Assembly: GCF_016807805.1 (NCBI RefSeq)
Contig: NZ_CP063362.1
Location: 1,973,001-2,037,000, forward strand
Length of the DNA: 64,000 bases
Direction: 5' to 3'
DNA from: Xanthobacter dioxanivorans
GTDB lineage: Bacteria; Pseudomonadota; Alphaproteobacteria; Rhizobiales; Xanthobacteraceae
The notes below the pieces were generated by a model that was not told the origin of the DNA, did not search any database, and saw only the letters and a list, made by a program, of their open reading frames with translations. Every line of letters starts with the position of its first letter. Positions within the stretch are counted from its first letter, which is position 1. Position numbers and translations under genes: made by a program. This document shows, piece by piece, positions 55,647 through 64,000 of the stretch.

Positions 55647-57443
55647 TCAGGTCGCCTGGAACATGGGGGCCGAGGCCGGCCTCAGGGTGCGCGGGGCCTC
55701 CTCCCCGTGCAGGTGCAGGGTCCGGTCGTGGAGCGTGTGGAGCGTCGAGCGGTGGCCGATGGAGAGCAGCGTCGCCTGCGGCAGGCGCGCGCGCAGCAGG
55801 CGGTAGAGCGCCGCCTCTGAGGTCTCGTCCACGGCCGAGGTCGCCTCGTCGAGCAGCAGCACGTCCGGGGCATCCAGCAACGCGCGGGCGATGGACAGGC
55901 GCTGCTGCTCGCCGAGGGAGAGCATGTGCGGCCACAGGGCCTCCTCGCCGAGCCGCCCGGCGAGCGCGCCGAGCCCCACGGCGGTGAGCGCCTCGGCCAT
56001 GCGCGCGGGCTCGATCTCCTCGGCCGGCCGCGGATAGGCGAGGGCGGCGTCGAGCCGGCCCACCGGCACGTAGGGCTTCTGCGGCAGCACCATCAGGCGG
56101 TGGCCGTCACGGCGTTCCACATTGCCCGAGCCGAATGGCCAGATGCCGGCGATGGCGCGCAGGAGCGTCGTCTTGCCGGCGCCCGAGGGGCCGGTGAACA
56201 GCACGCTCTCGCCATGCGCGATGGCCAGGTCGTCCATGGCCACCAGCGCCCCGCCGCCGGGCAGGCGCACGTCGAAGCCGCTGAGGGCGATGGCCGGTCC
56301 GTCGGCGCTGGCGCTGCCGGTGAAGGCGGGCTGGCCCGCGTCCGCCTGCGCCGCCGCGATGGCCGCCTCGAAGCCGGTGAGCCGGTTCACCACGGAGGTC
56401 CATTCGGCGAGCGTCACGTAGCTCGAGACGAAGAAGGAGAAGGAACCCTGCACCGAGGAGAAGGCGGAGGCCGTCTGCATGAGCTGGCCGAGCTGGATCT
56501 GCCCGGCGAAATAAGCCGGGGCGACCACCACGTAGGGGAAGATGGTGGAGATCTGGTTGTAGCCGGCGGTGAACCAGGTCAGGCGCTTCTGCGCCCGCAT
56601 GAGATCAAAGAAGTTGCCCCAGATGCGGGTGAAGCGGCCTTCGAGCTTGCGGTCCTCGGCCCGGCCGCCGTCGAGCAGGGCGATCTGCTCGCCGTTCTCG
56701 CGCACCCGTACGAGGTCGACGCGGAAGTCGGCCTCGTAGCGCTGCTGGTCGAAATTGAGCCGCACCAGCGGCCGGCCGATGAAATGGGCGATGAGCGTGC
56801 CGAAGAGGGAATAGATCAGCGCGGCCCAGAACAGGTAGCCGGGAACGTTCAGCTGGTGGCCGAAGATCGGGATCGCCAGCGGGCCGGACAGGTTCCACAG
56901 GATGATGCTGAAGGAGACCAGAGACACCACCGTGCCCAGGAGGCCGATGCCCACCGATATGGTGCGGTTGACGAACAGCTGCACGTCCTCGGAGATGCGC
57001 TGGTCTGGATTGTCGGCCGCGTCGCCCGACAGGCGCAGGCGGTAGTGCACGTTGTCGGTGAGCCAGGCGCCGAGATAGCGCCGCGTCAGCCAGCGCCGCC
57101 AGCGGATCTCCAGCCATTGCTTGAGATAGACTTGGTAGACGGCCACCACGATGGCGCCCGCCGCCAGCCCGCAGAAGATGAGGAGCTGCGTCTTGAAGGC
57201 CGGGAAGTCCTTGTCCTGGATGGCATTGTAGAAGGCCACGTTCCACTCGTTCAGGAGGACGGTGGCGAACACCCAGGCGAGCTCAAGGGCGATGACGGCG
57301 GCGAGCAGGCCGATGGCGCTCCAGCGCTCCTCGCTCCTGAAATAGGGCACGGCGAGCCGGCGGATGTCGGCGAGAAGGTTGAGCAAGGCGCGCAAGGGGG
57401 CACTCTCCAGACACGGGCCGCGCAGCTTTGGCGCGGCCCGCAT
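55647..57443 (-). CDS. SbmA/BacA-like (YddA family) ABC transporter, fused membrane and ATPase domains
   Basis: 598 residues. The membrane domain of about 350 residues opens with PYFRSEERWSAIGLLAAVIA, 20 residues, and has LLNEWNVAFYNAIQ and RWRRWLTRRYLGAWLTDNVH, 20 residues, landmarks of the SbmA/BacA/YddA group. The ATPase has Walker A GPSGAGKTT, signature LSLGEQQRLSIARA (second Ser-Gly changed to LG), Walker B VLLLDEATSAVD and switch His in IGHRS. BacA-related ABC proteins move peptides or very-long-chain fatty acids across the inner membrane. The start is uncertain; ATG 57443 lacks a strong ribosome site. The CLC gene follows. Confidence 0.87.
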   Translation of the reverse strand: MRAAPKLRGPCLESAPLRALLNLLADIRRLAVPYFRSEERWSAIGLLAAVIALELAWVFATVLLNEWNVAFYNAIQDKDFPAFKTQLLIFCGLAAGAIVVAVYQVYLKQWLEIRWRRWLTRRYLGAWLTDNVHYRLRLSGDAADNPDQRISEDVQLFVNRTISVGIGLLGTVVSLVSFSIILWNLSGPLAIPIFGHQLNVPGYLFWAALIYSLFGTLIAHFIGRPLVRLNFDQQRYEADFRVDLVRVRENGEQIALLDGGRAEDRKLEGRFTRIWGNFFDLMRAQKRLTWFTAGYNQISTIFPYVVVAPAYFAGQIQLGQLMQTASAFSSVQGSFSFFVSSYVTLAEWTSVVNRLTGFEAAIAAAQADAGQPAFTGSASADGPAIALSGFDVRLPGGGALVAMDDLAIAHGESVLFTGPSGAGKTTLLRAIAGIWPFGSGNVERRDGHRLMVLPQKPYVPVGRLDAALAYPRPAEEIEPARMAEALTAVGLGALAGRLGEEALWPHMLSLGEQQRLSIARALLDAPDVLLLDEATSAVDETSEAALYRLLRARLPQATLLSIGHRSTLHTLHDRTLHLHGEEAPRTLRPASAPMFQAT

Positions 57444-57479
57444 GGCGGAACCATGGCCGCCGCATGAACAATTGGAAAG

Positions 57480-57926
57480 GTGCCGAAGGGGAAGAGGGGT
57501 GAAGGGGCGGTTTCAGACGGACTTGAGATTTGTGTCTGTAAACTCAAGCAGGCCGATCCCAATCCCCTGCCGCTTTCGGCGCCGGCGGCAGGCGCGACGC
57601 CGCTCCGGCGTCTGGCGTGGCTGATCGAGGACCCGACGGATGCGGCGGTTCTCTACCGTTCCGGTATTACCGTGCGCATTCCCCGTCCGGCGCGGTTCGC
57701 CGGGCACAAGCTGATCCTTGCCCAGAAGCGCGGCGGCGACACCACCCGGCGCGCCAAGGACCTGGTGCAGGCGGGGGCGCTGATCGCGGCGTTGAAGGCG
57801 GCGGACCGGTTCGCCCTGTCCGACGCCTTCGAGGGCGCCTGCGCGCAGGGCGTCACCGGCCGGAAGCGCCCGGAGGAGCGCTCCCTGGCGGAACTCGGGC
57901 CGACGCCGGACGACCTGGGGGCCTGA
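57480..57926 (+). pseudogene. C-terminal fragment of a GSU2403-type nucleotidyltransferase-fold protein
   Basis: From about 57600 the frame reads LRRLAWLIEDPTDAAVLYRS, 20 residues, then VRIPRPARFAGHKLILAQKR, 20 residues, and RRAKDLVQAGALIAAL, matching the C-terminal domain of GSU2403 family proteins as remembered (L-x-F-L-I-E-x-P, V-R-V-P-x-P-x-R-F-A-x-H-K-L, R-K-D-L-x-Q-A). The nucleotidyltransferase N-terminal half with its G-S/D-x-D motif is missing, and the GTG start lies in sequence that does not match. It is probably a truncated pseudogene. Confidence 0.55.
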
Positions 57927-57961
57927 TTTGGCTGCCCGAATTGGTGACCTGAGCCGTCCGC

Positions 57962-58174
57962 TCAGGCCTTCTTCACGAATTCGGTGCGCAGCACGAGGCC
58001 CTTCACCTTCTCGACCTTGCAGTCGATTTCCTCCGGATCGTCGGTGAGGCGGATGCCCTTGACCAAGGTGCCGCGCTTCAGGGTCACCGAGGTGCCCTTC
58101 ACCTTGAGGTCCTTGATGAGGGTGACGTTGTCGCCGTCCTTGAGGATGGCGCCGTTGGCGTCCTTCACGTCCAC
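57962..58174 (-). CDS. PhnA/YjdM-like protein, short form
   Basis: 70 residues matching the C-terminal PhnA domain: VKDANGAILKDGDNVTLIKD, 20 residues, KGTSVTLKRGTLVKGIRL and IDCKVEKVKGLVLRTEFVKK, 20 residues. The N-terminal zinc ribbon of full-length PhnA (about 110 residues) is absent. Despite the name it is not shown to take part in phosphonate use. It starts at a GTG just after the stop of the acyl-CoA synthetase gene, suggesting coupled translation. Its role is unknown. Confidence 0.82.
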   Translation of the reverse strand: MDVKDANGAILKDGDNVTLIKDLKVKGTSVTLKRGTLVKGIRLTDDPEEIDCKVEKVKGLVLRTEFVKKA

Positions 58175-59818
58175 TCAGACCTCCTTGGCCAGGTTATGCG
58201 CCATGTCGCGCAGGCGGAACTTCTGGATCTTGCCGGTGGAGGTCTTCGGGATCTCGTCGAACACCACGTGGCGCGGGCACTTGTAGGCGGCCAGATGGGT
58301 CCGGCAATGGGCGATGATCTCCTCCGCCGTGGCGCTCATGCCCTCGCGCAGCTCCACGAAGGCGACCGGAGTCTCGCCCCACTTCTCGTCGGGCCTTGCC
58401 ACCACCGCCGCCGCGCTGACCGCCGGATGCTTGTAAAGGGCGTCCTCCACCTCGATGGAGGAGATGTTCTCGCCGCCGGAGATGATGATGTCCTTGGAGC
58501 GGTCCTTGAGCTGGATGTAGCCGTCGGGATGCTTCACCCCGAGGTCGCCCGAATGGAACCAGCCGCCTTCGAAGGCCTTGTCGGTGGCGGTCGGGTTCTT
58601 CAGGTAGCCCTTCATCACCACATTGCCGCGGAACATGACCTCGCCCAGGGTCGCGCCGTCGGCGGGGACGGGGACCATGGTTTCCGGGTCCAGCACGTCG
58701 AGGGCCTCGAGGGCGCCGTAGCGCACCCCCTGGCGGGCCTTGCGGATGGCCCGCTCCTGCGCCGGCAGCGCATCCCACCCGGCATGCCATTCATTCACCA
58801 CGGAGGGGCCGTAGACCTCGGTCAGCCCGTAGACGTGCACCACGTTGAAGCCGGCATCCTGCATGGCGGCGAGCACCGCCTCGGGTGGCGGGGCGGCGGC
58901 GGTGATGAAATCCACCTTGTGCGGCAGGGGCCGCTTGTCGGCGTCCGGCGCGTTGAGCAGCGTCGACATGACGATGGGGGCGCCGCACATGTGCGTGACC
59001 TTGTGGTCGGCGATGGCGTCGAAGATGGGCTTGGCCCGCACCTGCCGCAGGCACACATGGGTGCCCGCCGCCAGCGTGATGGACCAGGGGAAGCACCAGC
59101 CGTTGCAGTGGAACATGGGCAGCGTCCACAGATAGACCGGATGCTTGCCGAGGGCGCAGGTGACCACGTTGCCTACCGCCAGAAGGTGCGCGCCGCGATG
59201 GTGATAGACCACGCCCTTGGGGTCGCCCGTAGTGCCGGAGGTGTAGTTGAGGGCGATGGCGTCCCACTCGTCGTCCGGCGTCCTCCAGGCGAAGTCGGCG
59301 TCGCCGGTGGCGAGGAAGTCCTCGTATTCCATGGTGCCGACGCGATCGCCCTTGCCGGTGAATTCCGGGTCGTCATAGTCGATGACCACGGGCTTGCGCA
59401 CCGCCATGGCCAGGGCCGCCTTCATGACCGGGGAGAATTCCCGGTCGGTGATCAGCACCTTGGCCTCGCCATGGTCGATGGTGAAGGCGAGGATGGCGGC
59501 GTCGAGGCGGGTATTGAGGGAGTTCAGCACCGCGCCCACCATGGGTACCCCGTAATGGGCTTCCAGCATGGCGGGGGTGTTGGGCAGCATCACCGCGACC
59601 GTGTCGTTCTTGCCCACCCCGAGCTTGGCCAGGGCGGAGGCGAGCCGGCGGCTGCGGGCGTAGAAATCGCGGTAGGTGCGGCGCAGCTGGCCGTGGATGA
59701 CGGCGGTGTGATCGGGAAACACGCTGGCCGCCCGCTCCAGGAAGCCCAGCGGGCTGAGCGGCTGGTGGTTCGCCGGATTGCGGTCGAGATGCAGGTCGTA
59801 GATGCTGCTGCCGGTCAT
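58175..59818 (-). CDS. Acyl-CoA synthetase (AMP-forming)
   Basis: 547 residues of the medium/long-chain or methylthiopropionyl-CoA ligase branch. The AMP-binding motif is NYTSGTTGDPKGVVYHH, followed by VYGLTEVYGPS (A5-like), the hinge region DRSKDIIISGGENISSIEVE, 20 residues, and the catalytic Lys in STGKIQKF. It activates a carboxylic acid to its CoA thioester. The ATG at 59818 precedes the usual IYDLHLDRN opening; the open frame to 59920 is not protein-like. It is followed directly by the PhnA-like gene and is divergent from prpE, so both acyl-CoA synthetases share an upstream region. Confidence 0.88.
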   Translation of the reverse strand: MTGSSIYDLHLDRNPANHQPLSPLGFLERAASVFPDHTAVIHGQLRRTYRDFYARSRRLASALAKLGVGKNDTVAVMLPNTPAMLEAHYGVPMVGAVLNSLNTRLDAAILAFTIDHGEAKVLITDREFSPVMKAALAMAVRKPVVIDYDDPEFTGKGDRVGTMEYEDFLATGDADFAWRTPDDEWDAIALNYTSGTTGDPKGVVYHHRGAHLLAVGNVVTCALGKHPVYLWTLPMFHCNGWCFPWSITLAAGTHVCLRQVRAKPIFDAIADHKVTHMCGAPIVMSTLLNAPDADKRPLPHKVDFITAAAPPPEAVLAAMQDAGFNVVHVYGLTEVYGPSVVNEWHAGWDALPAQERAIRKARQGVRYGALEALDVLDPETMVPVPADGATLGEVMFRGNVVMKGYLKNPTATDKAFEGGWFHSGDLGVKHPDGYIQLKDRSKDIIISGGENISSIEVEDALYKHPAVSAAAVVARPDEKWGETPVAFVELREGMSATAEEIIAHCRTHLAAYKCPRHVVFDEIPKTSTGKIQKFRLRDMAHNLAKEV

Positions 59819-60068
59819 CTGGTCCCCCGGGATGCAAGTCTTGTGGCGTCTCTTGTGGCGCCGTCGAAATTCCGGTCGAATGCGCGGGCGAACGTAGCCG
59901 AGCCCGGCAAGCCGGCGCAATCGGCCCCGCGCGCGACGAAAGTCTCACGTCGCGGTCGCGCATCGGGCCGGCGTCGCGACCAACGTCTTACGCATTTGTG
60001 CGAACTTGCGTCGTGAATAGCTGACCGGGCACTAACCACAATAAAGAACAGTGACGAGGGAGACGTCC

Positions 60069-61984
60069 ATGTCTGATGCCGGCACGAGCCGCTACGGCGA
60101 AACCTATGCCGCCTGGAAGGCCGACCCGTCCGCCTTCTGGGGGCCGCGGCGCAGAACATCGACTGGACGAAGCCGCCCGAGGCCGTCTTCGATCCCGAGG
60201 CCGGGGTCTATGGCCGCTGGTTTCCCGACGCGACCGGCAATGTCTGCCACAACGCCCTCGACCGCCACGTGGCCGCCGGCCGCGGCGACCAGGCGGCGCT
60301 GATCTACGACAGCCCGGTCACCGGCACCAAGCGCACCCTCACCTATGCCGAGCTGCTGGGAGAGGTGGGCGCCCTCGGCGCCGTCCTCCAGGATCTCGGC
60401 GTCGGCAAGGGCGACCGGGTGCTCATCTACATGCCCATGGTGCCGGAGGCGATCGCCGCCATGCTGGCCTGCGCCCGGCTCGGCGCCATCCATTCGGTGG
60501 TGTTCGGCGGCTTCGCGGCGAAGGAGCTGGCCACCCGCATCGAGGATGCCGAGCCGAAGGTGATCCTCGCCGCCTCCTGCGGCATCGAGCCCAACCGGGT
60601 GGTGCCCTACAAGCCGCTGCTCGACCTCGCCATCTCCATGTCGGCGGTGAAGCCGGAGGCCTGCCTCGTCCTGCAGCGCGCGCAGGGGCCGGGAACGCTG
60701 GTCGCGGGCCGCGACCATGACTGGGCGACCGCCTGCGCCGCCGCGACCGCCGCCGGCAAGAGCGCGTCCTGCGCCGATGTCGCGGCCACCGATCCGCTCT
60801 ATATCCTCTACACCTCCGGCACCACCGGCCTGCCCAAGGGCGTGGTGCGCGACACCGGCGGCTACATGGTGGCCCTCGCCTGGAGCATGAAGAACCTCTA
60901 CGGCATCAAGCCCGGCGAGGTGTTCTGGACCGCCTCGGACATCGGCTGGGTGGTGGGGCATTCCTACATCGTCTACGGCCCGCTCATCCTGGGCGCGACC
61001 ACCCTCGTCTATGAGGGCAAGCCGGTGGGCACGCCGGACCCCGGCGCCTTCTGGCGCGTGATCGAGGAGCACAAGGTGGTGGCGCTGTTCACCGCGCCCA
61101 CCGCGCTGCGCGCCATCAAGAAGGAAGATCCGGACTGCGCCCTGAAGCAGGGCCGCGACCTCTCCCGCTTTCGCACCCTGTTCCTCGCCGGCGAGCGCGC
61201 CGACCCGGACACGGTGGTCTGGGCCCAGCAGCAGCTGAAGGTGCCGGTGGTGGATCACTGGTGGCAGACCGAGACCGGCTGGGCCATCGCCGCCAACCCG
61301 GTGGGGCTCGGCCTCCTGCCGGTCAAGCTCGGCTCGCCGACCGTGCCCATGCCCGGCTACGACGTCCAGATCGTCGACGAGGCGGCCAAGCCCCTGCCGG
61401 CGGGCACCATGGGCTCCATCGTGGTGAAACTGCCGCTGCCCCCCGGTTGCCTGCCGACCCTGTGGCAGCAGGACGACCGATTCGTCGAGAGCTACCTCGT
61501 CGAGTATCCCGGCTACTACAAGACCTCGGACGCCGGCTTCATGGACGATGACGGCTATGTCTTCGTCATGGGCCGCACCGACGACATCATCAACGTCGCC
61601 GGCCACCGCCTGTCCACCGGCGGCATGGAGGAGGTGCTGGCCTCCCATCCGGACGTGGCCGAGTGCGCGGTCATCGGGGTGAAGGACGAACTCAAGGGCG
61701 AGGTGCCCTGCGGCTTCGTGGTGCTCAAGGCCGGCGAGCGGCGCGCCCACGCGGTGATCGAGAAGGAACTGGTCGGCCTCGTGCGCGACCGCATCGGCCC
61801 GGTCGCCGCCTTCAAGCTGGCGGTCACCGTGGACCGCCTGCCCAAGACGCGCTCGGGCAAGATCCTGCGCGGCACCATGAAGAAGATCGCCGATCACGAC
61901 CCCTGGTCCATCCCCGCCACCATCGACGATCCGGGGGTGCTGGAGGAGATCGAAGGGGTGCTGAAGTCGCGCGGCATCGCCTGA
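60069..61984 (+). CDS. prpE: Propionyl-CoA synthetase, one-base frameshift near the 5' end
   Basis: ATG 60069, with GAGGGAGAC upstream, encodes SRYGETYAAWKADPSAFWG, the PrpE opening. One base is then missing in the G run at 60139-60143: restoring it gives WGAAAQNIDWTKPPE and continues into the frame that runs to 61984, about 638 residues in total. The rest has YTSGTTGLPKGVVRD, VVDHWWQTETGW, the hinge GRTDDIINVAGHRLSTGGME, 20 residues, and the catalytic and acetylatable Lys in TRSGKILRG. The enzyme makes propionyl-CoA from propionate. Read literally, the N-terminal 25 residues are out of frame with the rest. Confidence 0.83.
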
Positions 61985-62108
61985 CGGCTCACGGGCGTCA
62001 AGCCACCGGCCTCGAAACCTTGCGTGAAGCGCCGTGCCCTCCGGGCGCGGCGTTCTCGTTTCCGGGCGGCGCCGCCGGTGCCGGAGCGTTGATAGCGAAC
62101 GCGTGACG

Positions 62109-62135
62109 CGATCCGCGTGCGGTGCAAGCGGATCG
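62109..62135. terminator. Inverted repeat between convergent genes
   Basis: CGATCCGC and GCGGATCG, 11 bases apart, between the prpE stop and the minus-strand secreted-protein gene. It has no T tract; a weak bidirectional terminator is possible. Confidence 0.35.
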
Positions 62136-62144
62136 GCGCATGCC

Positions 62145-62441
62145 CTACGGGCTGCGACCGCCGCCGCGCGACGGCTCGAAGCACGTATAGCCGATGAAGC
62201 ATTGCGGGTTGTCCCTGGTCGGGACCCATTCCGGCCGGGTGTCCTGGTCGTAGACGCAGAAGCTGCGATCGCGGACGTAGCGGTCGTACAGGGTGCGGGA
62301 CGTCGCCAGCAGGGCCTCGCCGCGGGTCCGCACCAAGTCCGCGGCCTGCCCGCAGGTGAGGGTGATGCTGGGGGTCTGGGCCAAAGCGCCGCCGGCGCCC
62401 GCCAGCAGCAGCGCACCCGTCACCACGGCAATCTTCTTCAT
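62145..62441 (-). CDS. Small secreted Cys-containing protein, paralogue A
   Basis: 98 residues: a signal peptide (MKKIAVVTGALLLAGAGGALA) trimmed here to MKKIAVVTG, then a mature part of about 76 residues with ITLTCGQAADLV, RTLYDRYVRDRSFCVYDQ and RDNPQCFIGYTCFEP. Four Cys in the mature chain could form two disulfides in the periplasm. The ATG at 62441 has GGAGAGG upstream. A paralogue lies 133 bases further, sharing the core LYDRYVR-x3-FC and TRDNPQCFIGYTC. No function is known to me. Confidence 0.75.
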   Translation of the reverse strand: MKKIAVVTGALLLAGAGGALAQTPSITLTCGQAADLVRTRGEALLATSRTLYDRYVRDRSFCVYDQDTRPEWVPTRDNPQCFIGYTCFEPSRGGGRSP

Positions 62442-62574
62442 GGCACCTCTCCGCTGGACCCTGGGCGAGCCGCCCGGCACTCCGCCGGCGGGGTCTTTCG
62501 CGCCCGTCGACACGCCCCCCGGATAGCTGGGGCGCGGCGCTCGATATCACAAGGCCCGGCCCACGCGCGCACGT

Positions 62575-62916
62575 TCAACGGAAGTTGTTGTCGCGGGTGG
62601 GCACGTAGCAGGTGTAGCCGATGAAGCACTGGGGATTGTCCCTGGTCTTCACCCATTCCGGCTTGAGCTGCTCGAAACCCGAGCAGAAGCGCAGCTCGCG
62701 CACGTAGCGGTCGTAGAGGTTGGGGCCCGTCCCCAGCACGATGGCGCCATGAGCTGCGACGAGGCCGGCCGCCTCGCCGCAGCTCATGGCGAGGGTGTCC
62801 GGCCGCGCCTCGGCGAAGCCTGTTGCCGCGAGCAGCGCAATGATGGCCGCGGCGCCCGTCGCGGCCGGCCCGGCATTCAGCGGGGTCGACCGGCGAGCGA
62901 ATCGGAATAGTTGCAT
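62575..62916 (-). CDS. Small secreted Cys-containing protein, paralogue B
   Basis: 113 residues with an N-terminal signal segment (AAAIIALLAATGFAEA) and a mature part carrying LAMSCGEAAGLVAAHGAIVL, 20 residues, GPNLYDRYVRELRFC and KTRDNPQCFIGYTCYVP. The match to the neighbouring paralogue covers the whole mature protein and all four Cys. The two genes are in the same direction 133 bases apart, so they arose by tandem duplication. The function is unknown. Confidence 0.75.
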   Translation of the reverse strand: MQLFRFARRSTPLNAGPAATGAAAIIALLAATGFAEARPDTLAMSCGEAAGLVAAHGAIVLGTGPNLYDRYVRELRFCSGFEQLKPEWVKTRDNPQCFIGYTCYVPTRDNNFR

Positions 62917-63258
62917 CTCGGAGACCTTTGCAGACGCGCCTTCCGCCCCGTTGGAAGCATCCCTTACCTCACCTGAACGACGGCTGAAGGCCCTGTGTTT
63001 ACAATCTATTTACCGCTGGGAGCGGCGCGGGGGCATTTTCGGCGCGCGATTTTGGGGACTCGCGATGGATGGCGGTAGCGTGATAGGATTTCGGCGTTTG
63101 GTTGTGCTGTTTTGGGTCGACTGTGGCAGGAATGTTACGGCATTTGGATCGGACCCCTGCTAGATAGATCCCACTGGACGAAATGACTCGTATCTAGCGT
63201 CTGCGTATCGAAACAAATTCGCCCAAAAGCGTAATTTACCCAAGCAAGGGGGTTGGTC
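62917..63258. other. Divergent promoter region of the secreted-protein and porin genes
   Basis: 342 bases without a gene. The region is AT-richer than the surroundings, for example TTTACAATCTATTTACC near 62998 and CGAAACAAATTCG near 63209. A strong promoter for the outer-membrane protein is expected here, but I cannot place it with confidence. Confidence 0.4.
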
Positions 63259-63963
63259 ATGAAGCGGTTCCTTCTCGCCACTGTCGCGCTGGCGGCGCTC
63301 TCGGCTCCGGCCGCGGCTGCTGACCTGGCGACGAAGTACCCGGTCAAGGCAGTGCCGGTTCCGGTGTTCTCTTGGACCGGTTTCTACATCGGTGCCAACG
63401 TTGGCTACGGTGGTGATTCCTTCAGCTACGACGTGAACCTGGCCGGCGTGCCGTTCGCCGACGCGAGCATCACCTCGTCGGGCTTCTTCGTCGGTGGCCA
63501 GATCGGCTACAACTACCAGTTCGCCAACAACGTCGTGCTCGGCCTTGAGACCGACCTGCAGTGGTCGGACATCTCCGGCACCGTCGACGCCTCCGTGCTC
63601 GGCCTGCCCGTCGCCAGCTTCGGCTCCTCGGTCGATTACTTCGGCACGATCCGCGCTCGCCTCGGCTATGCCATCGACCGGTTCCTGCCCTACATCACCG
63701 GCGGCGTGGCCTACGGCAAGACCAGCACCGACCTGACTGTGCTCGGCGTCCCGCTGTTCTCGTCCTCGTCCACCAACTGGGGCTGGACCCTCGGTGCCGG
63801 CGGCGAGTTCGCGGTCACCAACAACTGGACGTTCAAGGCGGAATACCTGTACGTCGACCTCGGCAGCAACGACCTGAGCCTGGCGGCCCTCGGCATCCCG
63901 GCCACCATCAGCAACGACACCAAGTTCCACACCTTCAAGGCTGGTGTGAACTACAAGTTCTGA
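63259..63963 (+). CDS. Outer-membrane beta-barrel protein (Omp25/Omp31 family)
   Basis: 234 residues. A signal peptide (cleaved after AAAA) precedes an eight-strand barrel with the family opening FSWTGFYIGANVGYGGD, FFVGGQIGYNYQFANNVVLG, 20 residues, GTIRARLGYAIDRFLPYITG, 20 residues, and the closing HTFKAGVNYKF with a C-terminal Phe for BAM recognition. Such porin-like proteins are abundant surface proteins of Rhizobiales. The ATG at 63259 has AAGGGGG upstream. Upstream is a long regulatory region shared with the secreted paralogue pair. Confidence 0.9.
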   Translation: MKRFLLATVALAALSAPAAAADLATKYPVKAVPVPVFSWTGFYIGANVGYGGDSFSYDVNLAGVPFADASITSSGFFVGGQIGYNYQFANNVVLGLETDLQWSDISGTVDASVLGLPVASFGSSVDYFGTIRARLGYAIDRFLPYITGGVAYGKTSTDLTVLGVPLFSSSSTNWGWTLGAGGEFAVTNNWTFKAEYLYVDLGSNDLSLAALGIPATISNDTKFHTFKAGVNYKF

Positions 63964-64000
63964 TCGAAGCCTCGCTTCATCTCAGAGCCCGCTGCTTCGG

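Overview
This is a high-GC chromosomal window from an alphaproteobacterium. The gene content fits the order Hyphomicrobiales (Rhizobiales), most likely Xanthobacteraceae: an Omp25/31-like porin with C-terminal Phe, a Rhizobiales-type intergenic repeat near 40.9 kb, Bug/TctC and IclR/PcaR-type genes, and abundant aromatic-acid catabolism. The family assignment is inference. No rRNA, CRISPR array or intact prophage is visible.

Layout. 1-2.5 kb: tail of catechol 1,2-dioxygenase (catA), an aromatic-acid MFS symporter and benD, part of a benzoate-to-muconate locus. 2.7-8.8 kb: an SRPBCC protein, then a sensor kinase/NtrC-type regulator pair and an OFA-type MFS carrier with a good sigma-54 promoter in front of it. 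9.3-11.2 kb: leuA behind a Leu-rich leader peptide (attenuator) and followed by a strong terminator. 11.3-16.8 kb: a proline-rich DUF6600 secreted protein and a complete tripartite tricarboxylate transporter (TctC-B-A). 16.9-27.0 kb: tRNA-Lys(CTT), a decayed tyrosine integrase, a lower-GC catabolic block (flavin reductase, GntR regulator, amino-acid-type ABC importer, polysaccharide-deacetylase-like hydrolase, FAD monooxygenase, 2-hydroxyacid dehydrogenase, M20 deacylase) and an IS630 transposase scar: a genomic island of unknown substrate. 27.0-36.2 kb: an IclR/PcaR regulator, a 3-hydroxyacyl-CoA dehydrogenase and, divergently, a long beta-ketoadipate operon (pcaF, a solute-binding protein, catC, pcaIJ, YciI, SDR, cyclase, pcaD) with two matching palindromes in the divergent promoter region. 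36.3-39.3 kb: a LigI-like amidohydrolase scar and a sensor kinase/FixJ-type regulator pair. 39.3-40.5 kb holds no recognisable gene. 41-48.6 kb: a NitT/TauT-like ATPase with duplicated permease, a trypsin-like protease, a TIM-barrel isomerase and an enolase-superfamily enzyme. 49-54.1 kb: type II thioesterase, phosphopantetheinyl transferase and cydDC in a tightly coupled run. 54.1-57.4 kb: a CLC chloride channel/antiporter and an SbmA/YddA-like ABC exporter. 57.5-62 kb: a nucleotidyltransferase fragment, a PhnA-like protein, an acyl-CoA synthetase and propionyl-CoA synthetase. 62.1-64 kb: two paralogous small secreted Cys proteins and an outer-membrane protein.

How it works together. The two ends of the beta-ketoadipate pathway are both present but about 29 kb apart: benzoate diol to catechol to cis,cis-muconate at the left edge, and muconolactone to succinyl-CoA plus acetyl-CoA in the 29-36 kb operon. 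catB was not found in the window.

A recurring oddity is that three otherwise intact genes (the NitT-like permease, cydD and prpE) each lack exactly one base in a G or C run. This looks more like consensus-sequence error than biology, though it needs reads to settle. Most other long ORFs are antisense or out-of-frame shadows caused by the high GC content.
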